A DNA stretch of 64,000 nucleotides. It comes from Lepidurus packardi. Taxonomy: Eukaryota; Arthropoda; Branchiopoda; Notostraca; Triopsidae. Below, piece by piece: positions 1 through 11,002 of the stretch. A program made the position numbers and the translations under genes. The stretch lies in NCBI GenBank assembly GCA_023053545.1, contig JAKZAN010000005.1, forward strand, positions 4,092,001 through 4,156,000, read 5' to 3'. Position 1 is the first letter of the stretch. Each line of letters opens with the position of its first letter. Below the pieces are notes generated by a model, which saw only the letters and a list, made by a program, of their open reading frames with translations, was not told where the DNA came from and did not search any database.

Positions 1-3000
1 CCGTTTAGCTACAAAGAATTTGATCTGCACACGCAAACGTAGGACGGTTGATTAACTTCCTGATTGGATGTTCGTAAAACGTTTGAAGTTCTGGCAGCTT
101 GACTTTTTCTTCCCTTTTCCCTTTTTTGTCTCTCTCTCTCTGTCTTTCCAGGGAAAAGTTCTACTTTCCACTCAGGGGGCCGAACTTCGAACGTTTTGTT
201 ACTCCCGTAGCCACATGTTACATGTGTAACAGAAAACACACGAACTCGTGTAAGCCACGTTAGGTAAACTGTGTTGAATTAACAGTACAATTTACTTACC
301 TTTCGAAGAGCTCGTATCGCTCCTTTGTGTTGCCTAGTCAACTGGATATAAGCAGGTTGCTCGTCGTCGTCCTCGGAGAGGTCAACTAACAAAAAAAAAA
401 AAAAAAGAAAGAAAAAAAAGAGAAAGGATACACAAAGATAAGAGGTAAGAAAATACTCTCGTTAGAACCGATATGTTTTTTTTTTCTGGGAGCAATAATC
501 CTGAAGAAGTTAAGGTAAGAAAGGAGCTTTATACTACACATTATTGATCAGACTAGTACAAAACACACATAAAGAGGACCAGGATAAGGCAACTTTAGCG
601 ACAGCCAGAAGCACATTAATACCTGATGATAATCTTCCATCCGAACTCCGTTTCCCATCTTTGCTAGGTTCTTCTGCAGCATGATGGTTATCCTGACGGC
701 TTTTTTCTTTATGGGAAACTGAATAGCTGCTATGGGTGGAGTTAGGCGTCTTGTGTCGACGTATCGTGGGCAATCGGGTCACAAACGAAGCATTATGTTT
801 GAACCTGATGTATCAAGGAAATTCTTTCTTATCCAGAGAAAGCATTAATCAAAGTGCCACCACATAGCCCTAGTTTAATATGCTACTAAAGAAAATAAAA
901 AAAGAAACAAAACAGAAAAGGAGAGAAAACTTGCATGGTTGGGCTTGGCAGAGGTACTTGATGAATCTTCCAAGTGGCTATGGAATGAGAGTGCTCATCC
1001 GCTGCATAACATCGCCATAAACACTGAATTAAAGTGGCAGCTGGTTGCCTGCGACGAATCATGTGCTTTTGCCTCTGTTGCTGCTGAACTTTTAAAGCAA
1101 AACCGGAACCCAGGATCCCCTAATTATAAAAGCTTTTGAACTTACAACTATAGGTATATGAGATGGAAAAAATAGTAATTTTACCGCTGGGAGAGCAAAA
1201 AAAGAGATACCCATTAACGCGCAACCTGAAGCAATTAACTTGCCCTGCCAGGTTACGGGGACGGTGTCGCCGTAACCCACGGTACATAAGGTTATCTAAC
1301 AAGAGACAAGATTTTTACGACAAATTACCGTAAATATATCACACTGAAGGTTATTATACCGAACGCTGTAGGAAAATTTTGTCGGAAAAAAATACACAAT
1401 AGAGAAGGAAAAGGACATTCATACACACCAGTTAAAAAAAAAAAAAAAAGGAAAAGCTCTAAAACGAGCAACTATATTCGTGTTCTTACCACGCCCCACC
1501 ACAAGGCATCTGCGAAATTAGAAAAAACAACCGGGTTAGCATCTTTTTCGGCCAAATAGACCAAAAAACTGGAAAATATCAGGCCGAGGAATCCAATGTA
1601 CAGAGTAGTAAAAAGTTCTTGGCGATGAGCGTAGACAACCGAACCCAATAACTTCCACGTTCCTCCACGTCGATCCATGCGTACCATCCGCAGAATCTGG
1701 AAAAAGCGTAAGCCTCTCAAGGCGGATGTGGCAAAAACCTGCCCGCTGGTACCCAAGGACAATACCACTAATGAGGCCGCAATTGTGATAACATCTAATG
1801 AAACATAACACGTATTGATCAAGCCGCAAGCGATGCATCCATCATATCCCTTCCAAAATGTATGAAGATAGCGAGCTTGTGAACATTTTTTAGTTCTTAC
1901 TTATTTTGCCTTGTATAATTGATTATATACTCACCGATAATGCAAAAGGGGCGCCTGAGAAACTTGACTCGCCCTAAAAAGCCCTGGTACCGTGATCGAC
2001 ATCCTGAAGACCATAATCTAAGCGCAACAGCAACGATTATTCTTCGTCGCTCGGTTTTCCGTCATAAAAAAAAAAAAATTACCGGAAGACAAATTCGACT
2101 GTGAACCATACCACCACCACAGTCTCCATATAAAACAAGACTTCCCCAGCTAACTCTTCATAGCCCTTAATGGTGGAAAAGACACTCAGAGCTAGGCACA
2201 TGAAGACCATAAAAAATCTAAAGCACCAAAATAGAATTGCTTTTTTCTCCATTGTGAAATATTTTTTGTTTTGTAACAAAGTTAAACTCAAGGAAATGGC
2301 TAAAAACCTTAATGTTAAGCGATTTCCGGAGGAAACAAGTGGGTAATGCGGAACACACAGTGGTCAGACAGACCGCAGCATATACGTGTTGTTGAAGGAA
2401 GCAGAGGAAAAGCATAGTGAACAGCCGTATTGCTTGCCTATAAATATGCCCTTTACGATATCCCAGCGCCACACCATCGTGCGATCATACATCACGGGGG
2501 AACAGTGTAAAGCCATTGGGGTTTGGGAATTTCCTTCCTGGTCTGTTATTTGTTTCCTCGGACTCCATTACCCAGCCATACAGTAAACATTAGCATGACA
2601 AACCATTAAGCAGCTGTGTGCCAAGTCCGAGCATCTTTGCGCTTTCTCACTAACTCGACTCATTTACTAAAAAGATAACACCAGTTAACCACGACAATTA
2701 AGAGTAATGGTGAGCGAAGGTGAGATCCCTACTGGGGCATATGTCGGGAAAGCCGTCGTATGACATGTGGTTTTGGTAATGGAATATACATATACCAGCA
2801 ATACGAGGGAGAAGAGAAAAAAGTTCCCAAGAAATTCAATCAACCTAGCAGAGGGAGTCAGAGCATGGGGACTTTGCCATTTCCGTGCTCTTCCTAATTA
2901 AGAATCGATGCTTACACGACCACATGGTATCCGAGAGCACGAACTCCTCTGGGCCGCTCCAAGAAGTTATAGATGCGCGTTTGGAGTTTGCGGTAACGAG

Positions 3001-3133
3001 CATCTCGACGAAGACCACGAGAAGCTACGGGCAGGCCCAGCAAACTGGTGGGGCCCGCTAGTATAATATCAGCGGAATTCCTGGGTCGCGCCCATGCTTT
3101 ATCCTCGGACGGCCATTTGTGATTTGAAGACAT
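1..3133 (-). CDS. KCNQ: KCNQ-type voltage-gated potassium channel (partial, 3' end beyond the window)
   Basis: Pore-forming subunit of a slow M-type K+ channel of the plasma membrane. Minus-strand exons, 5' to 3': 3133-2916, 2217-2083, 2017-1935, 1794-1490, 1295-1185, 1119-935, 804-623, 385-300, 24-1. They join without phase conflict into 443 codons and run off the window. Visible in order: the family N-terminal motif [11 protein letters not shown] before S1, S1-S2, an arginine-rich S4 (about residues 167-188) followed by [14 protein letters not shown], the pore with TLCTVGYGD (GYG 254-256), S6, an IQ-like calmodulin site [10 protein letters not shown] (about 314-322), then RLPTIRRHK and the start of C-terminal helix C ([13 protein letters not shown]). 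The start chosen is the ATG at 3133. The frame stays open further upstream to another ATG at 3232, so the true N-terminus could be longer or come from another exon. One intron (934-805) appears to use a GC-AG boundary. Family assignment is certain; exon ends are hand-called. Confidence 0.95.
805..934 (-). other. GC-AG intron in KCNQ
   Basis: On the minus strand the exon ends ...ACC AT and is followed by GCAAGT, the classic GC-donor consensus. The intron ends TACATCAG before G TTC AAA. Only this donor gives a phase-2 junction that continues the KCNQ frame ([17 protein letters not shown]). The nearby GT at 957-956 gives phase 0 and cannot join the next exon. Confidence 0.7.
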
Positions 3134-6100
3134 CACACGGGTTCTTTGCTGTCGCGCAGGCACCAAACTAACAAAACGAAAACCCGTATTATAAGTATCG
3201 ATTAAGCAACATTTTCTCTTTCTCTTTCTCACACAGTTCGTGTAAATAAATTAGCGTGCCAGGGGTAAGTATGAGAACAAAAGTACAAAACATCAGAAAG
3301 CATACAAATAACAGCGCCACGAGGTGAAGCAGTTTTGCCGGCGATATGTCTATATCCGCTGAGCAAATAGGAAATATGAGAAGACAAGATTCCTACTTCA
3401 AAGGAACAAACTTTCCAGATCTATATACGCAGTTTATATCCATAGCAACGCACTTTCCCCCTTCTTGGAAAAATAAGTAAGGATTTGGAAGACAGTCAAC
3501 AATGACAACGATGCTTGTTCATAAGAACGAATTTTGATTTGCATCTATAAAAATTCAATGGGGAGAGATCCATAAAACCCATTGTATAAAACTGAGTATT
3601 TGGGAAGCTACTATTCGATAAATTATCGTTTGCCATTTTCTACTACACCGAATGAAGGCTAAATAGCACAAGTCTGGTTGCGAGTTGTTATAAACAGCAT
3701 TGGAACTTTTGGGCCCCGGTACACACGGCTCATCAGCGTAAAACGGCAGATGGGAGGACATGTTATACAATGCCGACCCGTCCTTTATCATGTGCGGTCT
3801 GTGAAAAAAAAGGAAGGCAAAAAGAAGAACTTACGAAGCTCATTGACCTAGGATACTTTACGATTGGCCAAGCTCCAGGTCCCACTGATCAAACGGAGGT
3901 GAGGATGCAGGTCAAGATTAATCTTTACTGGCAAAGGGACTGCCGTTTGCTACTGACGTAAATTTTTCTTCAGACGTGAGCATCAAAGAAAGCGACTTGG
4001 CCCCATATGTCTCGTTTTACCCCCACATCGCCTGCCGCAACAGATTCTTTAACACATCAATGCCGGGATAGCAAAAGGCGAGGAAGCCATTCTTGGAAAC
4101 TTGCATCAATTTGAATGAGCTTAGTGGAGTACATCGACGAGGGTAGCGGAAACCGTCACGAGTTCGACAGCAACCAAATTGGCGTTAAAAAGTAGACTTT
4201 TCAACGACGTTGAAAGAAAAGAAATAAAGAGAAATCCTTTTTTGTTTCGACAAAGACTCATGCGTGTAACATCTTATTATGCATCTGAGAAGGGAGACGA
4301 CAGAGACAGGCATCATATTATAATAAATCGCTCAAGAGGGATTGCCTTCAAAGCCACCGCGGGCGGCACAGGATGGTTTATTTGTTATTAATGCTGGTGA
4401 ACAAGGTTCCAATGAAAGACGTATTTCCTATGCTAGGTCCTTATAGGATCCGTACAGTGCAAGGTTCTATAGCTTTACCCTCCAATCGATAATAATGATA
4501 ATCTACAATAAAACACCGACTAAAAGCACGCTGTTTAGACAGAAGCCGAACGGAAAAGGCGACAAATCTCAAAAAACATTCTCAGTAAGAGTTGCATCCT
4601 ATAACAAAATATCTATATAGATATAAGGTTTGAGGGTGGGTACATGCTTTCCAAAAGAGAATTCCGACATATTACATCGAACCATGATGCTATACCCAGA
4701 CCTACGGACAATAGCTTCCGGACATTCTCGTAAATGCGCCATATTAAGGGTCTACAAACGGATTTTATTCGACAACATAATTTTTTTCGGCTATACATCA
4801 ACGTATATGGTATACATAGGGAGAAGTTAAAGCTGGCTTCTGTATATAACATCTATAAGTAACCACCCCAGTTTAAGCAAAACCTTGACTGAGGACGGAA
4901 AGCAAAGTTGGCTTTTGTTTGCGAAAGGCTATCCTTTGATTAGTTTGTAAACCCATGCCTCCACCCCTGCTGCTGTTCAGACCAAGTTTGCAGCGTGGCC
5001 TTGTTCAGCACACAGCTCTCAACAAAAGAAAGCTTTTTCTGATCGCGCTTTACTAGGGCGAACTCGGCAACTGATTTCGAAGTCTCAGACTGGAATTTAG
5101 GACTACATAAAGATATCCATTGATTGTTTTCGTCGTCGCTTTGCCACTCGGCGACATACACCGTTACCACCACCACGTCATTCTTGGACGCGGATCGCCT
5201 CATCCATCAGACTGCGCTGCACAGCATGTTAGGCCAAGTCTAATGAGAAGTGATTAAAACGTTCTCACCCACATAAATTGCTGGCAGACGCAGAAACCCC
5301 CGAAAGAAAAAAAAAGAGAAACAAACAAGTGATAAGCAAAAGCAATGGCTTGTCACTTGAAAGAGTGCCCAGTGTTCTGGGAATATTGCGCAAGCGGCCA
5401 ACGAGAATAAAAGTTACGAGCTTTTGGGCTCCTAGTAAAAAATAGAAGTTCTTATTATTGCGTATTATTCGACATTTACACAAGTCCAGCCGATGATTAG
5501 AAGTAGTGGAGGCGACAAAACTATAATTGTGAAAAAAGAAAAGTCTATAGAAGACTTTTGCCTAAACGGGCCAAACAATACATCTTCTTCGGTGGCGGCG
5601 ATGTGGTGTGTGACGTAAACTGGACACTGCCAAGGAACGATAAACGTCCTCTTCTTGTCTTGACAGCGGATGCTCAAGCTCATGCCTTCCAAACCAAAAA
5701 TAGCTATTCCAGCAAGCACACATCTTTAGGGGCAAGGCAGTGAAGATTCGCCGTGTGCGTTCCTTTCTCTATTCTGTTGCGTAAAAAAAAATCCTAGCTC
5801 TTTCTCTCTCTCTCTTCGTATGCCACCAAATCTACCTTGGCTGACTGACAAGCAGTCACGGTCAGCTTGCAATCTAAATTTCGTGTGTTTTCTTTCGAGA
5901 AAAACAAAAAGGACTCCCTGGGTTCCCAAACGATGTCCACGTTGCTGGTAGTCTGTTTAACACCAAAGTAAGTACCGTAGGCGTGGAGTACGAGTGAAAC
6001 TGAAGCTAAAGAATGGGTTATGGTGATTCACGTTTCCAGGGGATTTGTAAAGGACATAATCCTTGTTGCCTAAAAAAATTATGGCAATCTACTGTCAATT

Positions 6101-8028
6101 CCAGTGCCCATACTGGCGAATGTCGGCGGCACACCCAAATGTATATTCTAGATCGGTCCCTTGCGAAAAAAGTACAATAAAAAAAATAGTTGATTGACAA
6201 AATTTCTGAAATACCAGCCAGCTCAAAAAAGGCATTTTCCAGGTATGGTATACTGTGCCATAAATCCAGGGGCTGTCTCCCATTTTTTGTATTTTGCTGT
6301 TTTGCCGCGAACTTTGCATTTGTGGTTTTTTATCGGAAAAAATCCCATTTCAAACACATATTGCAAACATTATTCAAACAGGGAGAAAAGATGAAAAAAG
6401 GAACGCTTTCTCTTGTGTTGCAGCACAAACTATAACGACCTCCACCCAAATTAGCACGAAAGGTGTATGTGTAGCACTCTGACAATTAGTTTACAGCAAC
6501 TTTACCCCGATTTTTTTTTCTGGGTTCCCCGTATTGGGGAGTAGCTGCACAGCAGCAGCAGCTGAGCTGGAAGTGGAAAGGATTTCATTACCCTTTCCCA
6601 TATACCTCACCTAATAGCGACTAACAGCTCATTATCACGGTTTCATTCATTTCTGCTGTATGTGCAAGCGAAACACGAAAACGAGCTCTCAATTCCTTGT
6701 CAGAACTATCGATTCCCACCATCTTAATCAAATACCATCATGCAAATTTCTCGTGTCAGTCATGAAGAGGGGTACTTTTTCGGTTTTCCCCCTAAGAGCT
6801 GCGCATAATCAATAAGCGAGCTGTATTCAAGTGAACTAATTGGTTAAATATTCAAACATTTTAGCGATAAACCCCTTATTAGTACCTTTCCGGATCTGAA
6901 GTTTTTCCATGAACCTCCAGGCGATCTCTACGTTTTTCCATTACGGCTCTTAAGCTGGGATACAATAATAATGAGAAAAAAATACTAAGCAATTTCTTCA
7001 CTCCAGTAATAATGCACGTGCCCAGGGCAAAGAGATCGCGAGACGCTTACAAGAATGCCAGCGACTGCGTTTTCTTGTACAGCAGTTGTACACATGTCAC
7101 TTGGGAAACCTTTTTAACCTAACCGGTGTTGCACTGCTTGACACATGTTGCACATCCTTTCACTTGTCAGTTCTCCGTGCTGACTACTTCTATTAGCAGA
7201 GGCATATCAGACACAGTAAAGCTAAAGCCCGTGTGAGCGGATTTCAGCGACGGCGTCTCGGGGCAATAATCTTGCGCTCGCGCAGCTAACGTAAACTTTC
7301 AAACAAAATGCGGCCATTTTCTTTACAAATACTTGTACTAACTTAAAAAAATACACAAGGGAGGGTAAAAGTCGACTTTCGCCAACAGTAGTAAAAAAAA
7401 AATACGCAAGGATATTTCTACAATCTGACATCAATATCCAAAGTTGCAAAAATGACAGGTTGTTTCCATTTACATCCATTCCTAAATAATGTATACTGGG
7501 GATACCTCAGAACGACGAGAACGGGCTGTGCTAAACGAAGTTGGGCTCTTTTCGTTGAGAATTCGGGCAAAGTTGAGGGTCCCTAACTTTTCCGAAAAAA
7601 GTTCCTCCTCTATGATATTTTCCTAAAGATCCATGGAAATCATGTGACTTACCGAAAGGATACGCAAGTTTGGTTTCCGCACGTGGCATACATTTCATTG
7701 GCTCCCAAGATTTCCCACGGAATGTATACTCTTTGCGACGTGATTAATGCTACAACCTCACTTCATCAGAGCTCTTTTCATAAACCAAAAATATACGACT
7801 GATTAAGCATTACGAACTCACGGTTCACGGAACACTTCCCCTTTCAAGTGTATTGCTCCCTCACTCTGCATCGTTGTACAACACTGCTTTTCTCCTTTTA
7901 ATTTATCTCTTCTCCTCCCTGTTTCCCATCATTTTTCTATCTCCCTTCCCAATTTGTAGGACTTAATAAGTGCCAACGATGCCAAGGAGTGAAAAAAAGT
8001 AAAACCAACCTGAAGACAAAAGGGAGGT
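3134..8028. other. 4.9 kb between KCNQ and AspRS, no confident gene
   Basis: This lies upstream of the KCNQ coding start and downstream of AspRS, so it probably holds KCNQ promoter and 5' UTR exons plus the AspRS 3' UTR. No recognised protein domain is seen. Two stretches look mildly coding: a minus-strand ORF at 4940-5203 and open frames around 5558-5743. A minus-strand GTAAGT at about 3827-3832 could be the donor of an upstream KCNQ exon, but the reading frame does not support it clearly. Confidence 0.5.
4940..5203 (-). CDS. small uncharacterised ORF (87 aa), doubtful
   Basis: An ATG-started frame of 87 codons beginning MRRSASKND and ending GWRHGFTN. Its composition is balanced rather than low-complexity, with no signal peptide, membrane segment or known motif. 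An in-frame TGA lies two codons before the ATG, and an acceptor-like site (CTTCTCATTAG) lies about 40 bp upstream of it. It could be a terminal exon, a small gene or chance. I do not recognise it and assign no function. Confidence 0.15.
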   Translation of the reverse strand: MRRSASKNDVVVVTVYVAEWQSDDENNQWISLCSPKFQSETSKSVAEFALVKRDQKKLSFVESCVLNKATLQTWSEQQQGWRHGFTN

Positions 8029-10455
8029 TTACGGAGAAATACGTTTGGGATCACGGGGGAAAAGGGAAGTTTTGCGGATATTATCCAACCCCAGATATAA
8101 CATCGTTACTCGCTCCAGGCCAATACCTCCGCCAGCATGGGGACTCACCCCATAGCGAAAGGCATCAATATACGCCTTAATTTTATCCAAATCTGTGGAA
8201 GAGGAAGTAAGGCGCTATTAATGGGTTTCTTCTTTGCAGGAGTTGAGCGGTTGGTTAAAAATATCCCCTCTAGTTCAACTTACCCACATTATGGTGTCGA
8301 GCTCGTTCTACTAAAAAGGCAGGGTCGTGAATCCGTTGAGCTCCTGATAGAATTTCTTCACCTCTCATAAACATATCATACGAGTTGGAATATATCTGAA
8401 ATGTGAACGTTTTCCTTTCACAACTTTTTCAACATGCCCGGCTTTGCTACGGGCCAAAAAAAAAAAAAATCGGTACCTTGCTATGGGGGTCGGGCATGGT
8501 GTAAAACGGCCGGACTGCCAACGGATATTTGTCCAAGATGAAAAAGTCCGTATCATACTGCAAACGTTAGCACATATTAATCAAACTCGAACTGCGTTCC
8601 TTTTGCATATGAGGCACAGATATTCTCCCCAACACAAAAATAGCAAATACCTTAGCTTTCACTAGTCTGCCAAGCAATTTCTCAATAGGCGTGCTAAAAT
8701 CTTCTTCATCGCCAACAGTCTCTCCAGCTTCCCTTAGCATGGCAACAGCTTCGGGGAACTTGAGAATTAAAGAAGGCTCCAGAAACGTAAAAGTCTCGGC
8801 TGGGTATTGTTTACCAACAGCAGAAATCTCGGCAGCATACCTTTTATCAAAACGTTTTATAAGTTAAATACCTCAAAGGAATGGGATAAGGAATTACGTA
8901 AACTACCTCTGTTGTAGTCCCCGAAATATTTCGGTAAAAACGGCACCGATGGTCTCCAATACTTCATGGTAATGGTACTTGAATGCCATCTCCAGATCCA
9001 AGCCAACGAATTCCGTTAAATGACGATGGGTGTTACTATCCTCAGCTCGAAAAACTAACCGAAAAAAAAGTAAATAAAAATAGCAAAGGGCTAGATAACA
9101 TATTTTTCTGGACAAAGTACAAGCATGCCTCACCTGCGCCGATGGTGTACACTTTTTCAAAGTCACCAGCAATTGCCATCTGCTTGTACAACTGTGGGCT
9201 CTGAGCCAAAAATGCCGAGCCTTTGAAGTAGGAAACCGTGAAGACATTGGCCCCTCCTTCCGAAGCAGCCGGAATAATTTTGGGAGTATGGATCTCCAAA
9301 AAACCCTAACGTAACATAATTCACGATATAGTGTGTACTGCGATGGGAAGGGAAAGGAAATTCATGTAAACTTTTACCCTCGCATCCAACGCATCGCGGA
9401 ATAATTTACAAACGCCTGCTTGGAGTCTAAAAATGGCTTGGTTGGCAGGTGTGCGTAGATCCAAGACACGATTGTCTAGACGTGTATCCTGATTCACTTT
9501 GATAACCAATCCCTCAACATCCTTTTTCACCAAAGGCAACCAAGAATAATCGGTGAGCGTTTTTGACCTAGCTTTATATCAAGACGATCCGTATACCTGT
9601 GTGTCATCTGCGACAGGCCTGGCAGCATCTTCAATAAGCAAAGGCAATCTAGGCTCGGCGGCACTTAGCACCCACAATTGGTTAACATGGAGTTCAACTT
9701 CTTGTTGGCTTACCGACTCTACTTTGCCTGAAACCAGGCGAACGGCACCGCATATTTCCACGATGGATTCTTTGGAGATACTGTAATCAAACTCCATAAG
9801 ATAAAATGTTGGGATGCCTTCAAGGGTATATACGACTTACCTAGCAGCAAATTTCACCAAAGCTTTACTGACTTTCTCAGAAACCGCAACCAAACCTTGC
9901 ACTGTATATTGGCGTTGTCTCAGGACAAAGAAACATTGCTTTCCTAACAACGAATGGCGCGAATAAAGAAGAGCTTGTGCAAATAATTCTCTAAGGTTTA
10001 GTACCTTTAGCTCGACTTGTGTACAAACGTCCTCGCACCCAGACTTCTTTGTCAACCAGACTGGGAATCAAGTCCTCGACTTGTGTCAGTTCCCTCGAAA
10101 TCTTTTCTTGACTTTGGTTTAAGGGAGCAATGCCATAAAGGCCTTGTGACACATCGACTTCTTCGGTCTCAGCTATAGCCTATACGGATCCGGTATATGT
10201 AGCATACAAATCGGGCTTAACAATTTTCAAGTTTGTGAATTTACAGTATTCTGCTGCTGTTTCTCTTCCTTTTTGGCTAGCTTGGCAGCTCCTTTGGCTT
10301 CTTTTTTCTGAGCCTTTTTAGATTTACCCCCCTCACTGTGATTGTGAAACAAAAGAAATCATGAGACCGATGTACCCCCTCCCCCACACGCTGATGAAAT
10401 AGGAGCCTAACCTGTCCTGCTGTGCCACCTCAGGTTTATCTTGCGCTGGAGCCAT
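8029..10455 (-). CDS. AspRS: cytosolic aspartyl-tRNA synthetase, complete
   Basis: Charges tRNA-Asp with aspartate in the cytosol; in animals it belongs to the multi-synthetase complex. Exons on the minus strand: 10455-10412, 10335-10245, 10179-10005, 9943-9841, 9780-9597, 9521-9378, 9305-9134, 9054-8907, 8840-8651, 8557-8477, 8395-8284, 8192-8029. They join in frame to 535 residues, the normal length for this enzyme. The first 45 residues form a lysine- and glutamine-rich extension typical of eukaryotic AspRS. An OB-fold anticodon domain follows ([14 protein letters not shown] at about 91). The class II core shows NQDTRLDNR (about 209-217), motif 1 around [16 protein letters not shown], motif 2 [16 protein letters not shown] (from 305) and motif 3 GGGIGLERV (502-510). 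The start is the only ATG in exon 1. The acceptor before 9521 (GAAAAAG) is weak but keeps frame and homology. Confidence 0.96.
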
Positions 10456-10954
10456 TTCGTCTGATATATAAATACAAAAGCCAGGCTTAAAATGTTCTAA
10501 TTAATTTTAGAACCAAGGTACAGTTTTTAGTTATAATTTTTTGCACCACTTCCCCACCACAAGGACAAATAAAGAACAATAACAAGCACGTGTATGACGC
10601 TGCCGGATATTCTTAACAAACGTGGAATATGAATTGCTAACTAATACAAGATTTTCACTTTTATTAATGCAGAGTAAATCTCCTACCTTTTGCACTAAAA
10701 CCAACCAAAAATTCCGCAGACAATTTTTAAAGATTTTCACCGCTGAGAAACTGAACGGTTTTCCGTTCTACACGTACAACCGGAACAGATGTTCCACGTA
10801 ATTGTGAATATAAGCGACGACGGCGCTTATTACTAATGTTATAGGAACACTCCCGCCATCTACTAGCACTTTAAAGTACTTTATTCAGTACTAGCTTTAT
10901 ACAATTTATAAGAAAAATCAGTATGTTTAGAATTCTTAAAAATCATGATAAGAA

Positions 10955-10960
10955 TTTATT
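10955..10960 (-). terminator. RpL7A polyadenylation signal AATAAA
   Basis: TTTATT on the plus strand reads AATAAA on the minus strand, about 45 bp downstream of the RpL7A stop codon. This is a suitable position for 3' end formation. Confidence 0.6.
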
Positions 10961-11002
10961 CTTCGAATCCCGTGTATTGGTGACAGGAAAAGAATAAAAC
11001 AA

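Noticed and set aside
885..957. GT-AG intron alternative in KCNQ using GTACCT at 957-952 and the acceptor at 887-886
   Set aside because: It gives an immediate TAG and loses the C-terminal helices; the GC-AG reading keeps the frame and the family motif.
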